Source: Diplonema papillatum (taxonomy: Eukaryota; Euglenozoa; Diplonemea; Diplonemida; Diplonemidae). Taken from it: DNA of 64,000 nt. Below are positions 60,785-64,000 of this stretch, in pieces. Within the stretch, counting starts at the first letter, position 1; the number at the start of each line of letters is the position of its first letter. The translations under genes were made by a program, and so were the position numbers. The notes under the pieces are model-generated. The model did no database searches. It had not been told where the DNA came from and saw only the letters and a program-made list of their open reading frames with translations. The stretch covers positions 124,001-188,000 of the forward strand of contig JAPJBO010000343.1 in NCBI GenBank assembly GCA_030068145.1, written 5' to 3'.

Positions 60785-62214
60785 GTGCGCTTTTCCAGTC
60801 CCTTCCCCCGACACCAAACAAGGGAACCCCCTTCCATAAAAAACATGAGAGGGTCTCATCTCGCAGCTTCCTCCGATCGTGATTCGGGAGCCGGCACGAT
60901 CGCAGCTGCAAAGCATAGGTTTCAGCGCCGAAGCGGTGCGCTATTTTCTTCCCGCGCCCGTTGTATTGCGTTTTGCTTCACGGAAGTATTTCCTCCCCCA
61001 CACCTGAATCGCGTCGGGGGCGACCTGAGTTTGCGGGGGAAGGAGCAGATCCACACCAGGGAACACACAACTTCACTAAAGCAGAGACCCCAGAGCGAAC
61101 CTTCTGGACTTTCGAAAGTACCGCAAGTGAATCGGAACCCGCCCATATCGAAACAAAATTACAAAAATTGCAGGTCTCCCACGGTTCCGGCACGCCACTA
61201 GGTTCCCAGGTCCTAGGTGCGCGCGAAGAATTCTCCGATGGCATAGATAGATCTTTGGCGAAGGGCCGTTTCTACGCGCAGCCCTGGTTCTTCGAGTTGG
61301 CGCAGGGAGGAAACGATGGTTGAACCTTTGTGCTTGAGCACGAACTTTGAGGTTGCTCCAACCAGTGCACCGTCGTCGATGTCCAACAGCAGATTGCAAA
61401 CCCGAGTTCATTGTAGTGAGAATACGGCTCGTTTACCAACGAACCCTACGCGATGGACGCCGGGCTGAGCTGAAAGAGCGTACCTTGTATGCTCGGATGA
61501 CGAAATGCGCGGATGCCACCTCCCCCACACGCTCCCATTAGACAGTCGGAACCTGTCCATGCATCCCCGAAGTCCCCGAAGGTTCTTGTTGCGAGAACAA
61601 GAAACCCTCTGCGGCAAATGCCAGGCCGCCCTTTTGTCGGGCGGGGCACGATGAGCCTACGATAGAGCCTTTTCTGTTCCAGCATGCTACCTCTATTCGG
61701 TCTTTTCTTTCCTACCGAACGCCTACCGAAAGCATGGGTGGCATCATCCTGCTCGAAACGACAGCCGGAACTTGCGCGTGCGATAAATCGTCGTGTGTGC
61801 AAAGATGGTCTTGCAACTCTTGATCGTCGGCAGTACTCCGTGTTTCGTAACGTCCTCCCCGAAGACTTCTCCGATGCCATCAAGGTAAAGTTGAGTCATC
61901 AAGCTACGAGAATCCCATGCGCGCGAAGAATTCTCCGATGACATAGATAGAGCGTTTGGCGGAGCCGTTTCTACGCGCACCCCCGGCTCGAGTCGGCGCA
62001 GCGGAGCCCAGCGCAGGGCAGGACTGGGCGTGCGCAAACCGGTTGTTTCCGAATACCTCTCGACCTGTAAATTATGAACCCCTGTTTTGTGTCGGGAATT
62101 AAAGAGCACTACCCCTCTACTTGATGGCTCTCTATTTCGCGGACATCTAATTGCAATTGCAATAAGCTGTCCAGAGCGTTAGATATTGCTCTGTATAAAA
62201 CTATGCTTAAACGC
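60785..62214. other. Spacer with a repeated segment
   Basis: Positions 61219-61312 and 61921-62003 are direct repeats (GCGCGAAGAATTCTCCGATG, CATAGATAGA, CCGTTTCTACGCGCA). A shorter echo is at 61855-61885. No supported gene. Confidence 0.5.
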
Positions 62215-62250
62215 ACAAAACCCCCGGAATTTCAAGCGAACTTTAACTGG
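62215..62250 (+). promoter_or_regulatory. R2-like module (partial)
   Basis: AAACCCCCGGAATTTCAAGC then GAACTTTAACTGG follows the R2 core. No clear exon follows within 200 bp, so it may be an orphan or mark a gene I cannot recognise downstream. Confidence 0.4.
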
Positions 62251-62820
62251 TGTTACCCACTAGGAGCCAACACAACTTCTATCAAACTTCTATATTCAGG
62301 GGGGGTGTGTCACTTTTTCTTTTGATATGTCAAAAACGACCACCCTATGGCAGCGCACAGTCACCAAAGGTTTCACTAAATCGACCAATTTTTGATTCTA
62401 TGAGCGCAGGTGTCCCCGGTCTCTCTGTTCCCGAGGGTTTAGAAAAAAAAAAGATGACCCCCCTTGGACGCGTTCAACCCGGTATAATTATATTAAGATC
62501 ATACCGGGAGCGCGTGTGATACGTGTGATATGTCCCGAGAAGACACGGAATGGAAAGATCGGTCACGAAATCGTCAGAATACCACCTCGGATCCCAAAAA
62601 GGTTGTCCCCCATGGCCCGTCCTTTTGCACTTCACTCTACCAGGCATATTGCCATCCCCTATGAGCGCACTTCAGAACTGGGATGGCAGGTACTGAAGAA
62701 CAGGGATGCTGCAAAATCTGCGGTGCGAAAACCTGGAGAAAGGTTGCTTCGTTTCCTCAGCCCGAAGTGAAGAAGAGACTGGTACAAGAGGATTCATCTG
62801 TTTGAAGTGCCTCCAGGAGT

Positions 62821-63441
62821 GTGGTGCCACGCACACGACTACGACTGCAGCAACAACTACGACGGCAAGGTGCAAGGTTCCAAACAGCGACAGCAACGAC
62901 TACTTGGACAGGCGTCTTCAAGCTGCCCGAATTGGATGCTTGTTGTGAACGCTCCTGTCTATGCACCCCCCAGAAGTATCTGCTTCGGATGCTACACAGC
63001 GTGCCTTTCGGCGGAGCAGAACCCATCTGCCTCTCGATATCCTCTGGAAGGAGCAAATTCGGGCAAAGTGCCGACCACGACTGCGGTGAGAACAATGCCA
63101 CACGCATTCTTTATCGAGGTTCCGACACTGCCAGCGATTTTTTGCCGCATGGTTTTGCAACACAGCTCGTTGACATGGAATACAATGAGAAGGAGAACAT
63201 GCAACGTTTTGCGATTGAAGAATTCGGATGCAGTTGCAGAGAATTCTTCAGGAGCCTGCTGACAGCCGCAAAACCTCGGCCGTACAAGGAATACAAGCAT
63301 CTTGGTGGTGGGATGGTAGTGCGCCTGATACCAGCCGGCAGCAAAATAAACGGGTACTCTTCAAGACGGCACAGAAGGTGGGCGTTCCACAGGGTTGTGC
63401 ACAAGCCGGACATCGTATTATCATGCAGGATTCGAAGGTGA
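62821..63441 (+). CDS. Unidentified open frame
   Basis: A 206-codon frame downstream of an R2-like module. Charged and aromatic residues are spread in a protein-like way near its end (LVDMEYNEKENMQRFAIEEF, YKEYKHLGGGMVVRLIP) and it is Cys-rich in the middle. It lacks a known domain, and overlapping frames of 124-151 codons on both strands weaken the case. It could be a decayed element or an exon with unseen splice sites. Confidence 0.25.
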   Translation: MVPRTRLRLQQQLRRQGARFQTATATTTWTGVFKLPELDACCERSCLCTPQKYLLRMLHSVPFGGAEPICLSISSGRSKFGQSADHDCGENNATRILYRGSDTASDFLPHGFATQLVDMEYNEKENMQRFAIEEFGCSCREFFRSLLTAAKPRPYKEYKHLGGGMVVRLIPAGSKINGYSSRRHRRWAFHRVVHKPDIVLSCRIRR

Positions 63442-64000
63442 GCGTATCTTACTCTCACTTCTGCAAGCGACGACCGTCCAAACAAAAAGAGCCGGCGCAG
63501 TTAGTGCGATCGGAGACGGAAACTGTGCACAGAAACTCCCGGTGCACAGAAACTCCCGGTACTCTTCCTCTTGCTTCTCTGGGAATGACTGCTATACCAC
63601 GTATTTTAGAACAACCCTCAGAAGACTTACCGAGCTAGCGGTGGTATTTGGCCACCTTTAGCTAAAATGCTGGTCGGGGGGTGGGCAAAAGGCCCTAACC
63701 AATCCAGAAGCTCAGGGCAGGCTCGACGCTCGACAGACATCCTGTCCTGAGGGCCACCGTGTGTATGCCAGACGGAAAACTCTCAAATGCGAAGAGCTCA
63801 GTTGCAAAAATATCACACAAGCTTCAAATGCACCCTCGAAGGCCTCGAGACCGCTAAGGAGGGGGCCGAACTTTTATGCTTGGATTTCGACCAAATAACT
63901 AGGGAAAAGTTGAGAGCCTGGAGTTAAGGGGTTAAATGGATGAACCAGGGAAGGAACAAATCTGCGCATAACAATGTCATGTACGTTCACGATGATCGTG
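63442..64000. other. Right edge, unassigned
   Basis: A short direct repeat (GTGCACAGAAACTCCCGGT, twice at 63523-63560) and nothing else recognised. Confidence 0.45.

Noticed and set aside
63480-63640. An AIGDGNC stretch considered as an OTU-type protease motif
   Set aside because: Only the short motif fits; the following residues do not match the family and the frame is not supported upstream.

Overview
This looks like a gene-sparse, repeat-rich nuclear contig from a unicellular eukaryote. GC-rich coding blocks stand out from lower-GC spacer packed with small mobile elements, minisatellites and decayed copies of neighbouring exons. The proteins are eukaryotic: a mitochondrial complex I 51-kDa subunit with a presequence, a KCTD-type T1 protein, an ERI-1-like exonuclease, and a two-TM receptor fused to a nucleotidyl-cyclase-like domain. 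Every gene I can support is on the + strand, and the receptor-cyclase architecture is common in Euglenozoa. A diplonemid-like euglenozoan is therefore my best guess, but it is only an inference. I found no rRNA, no intact tRNA and no CRISPR.

Layout. 0-3.6 kb: a gene tail and mostly unassigned DNA. 3.6-8.4 kb: a T1/BTB gene preceded by five partial 5' copies, four of them forming a 1,089-bp higher-order repeat, and followed by a decayed 3' copy. 10-11.4 kb: NDUFV1. 16.3-17.5 kb: an ankyrin protein. 19.1-24.6 kb: a three-exon coiled-coil gene whose introns hold copies of its own exons. 25.8-34 kb: a mitochondrial-type zinc protein whose 5' end is triplicated and split by a 6.46-kb nest of terminal-inverted-repeat (TIR) elements. 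36.5-38.5 kb: a tandem catalytic plus pseudo exonuclease and a decayed partial copy. 40.9-45.7 kb: a four-exon (incomplete) receptor-like pseudo-cyclase. 45.7-58 kb: about 12 kb with no convincing gene. 58-60.8 kb: a WD40 gene and a coiled-coil exon. 60.8-64 kb: mostly unassigned.

Recurring small modules tie the window together. R1 (about 225 bp, T-run at its left end, imperfect inverted ends) sits just inside several introns, close to the 5' splice site. R2 (about 60-130 bp, A-rich at its right end, often followed by AG) lies directly before exon or gene starts. R7 (about 110 bp) has a strong GTAAGT donor, a small stem-loop, an Sm-site-like tract and a terminal palindrome, and lies upstream of four genes. 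R2 and R7 together look like a dispersed acceptor and leader (or spliced-leader-RNA-like) system, and are the most interesting undescribed signal here. The nested transposons at 26.6-33.1 kb, with a natural empty site next to them, are the clearest mobile-element result.
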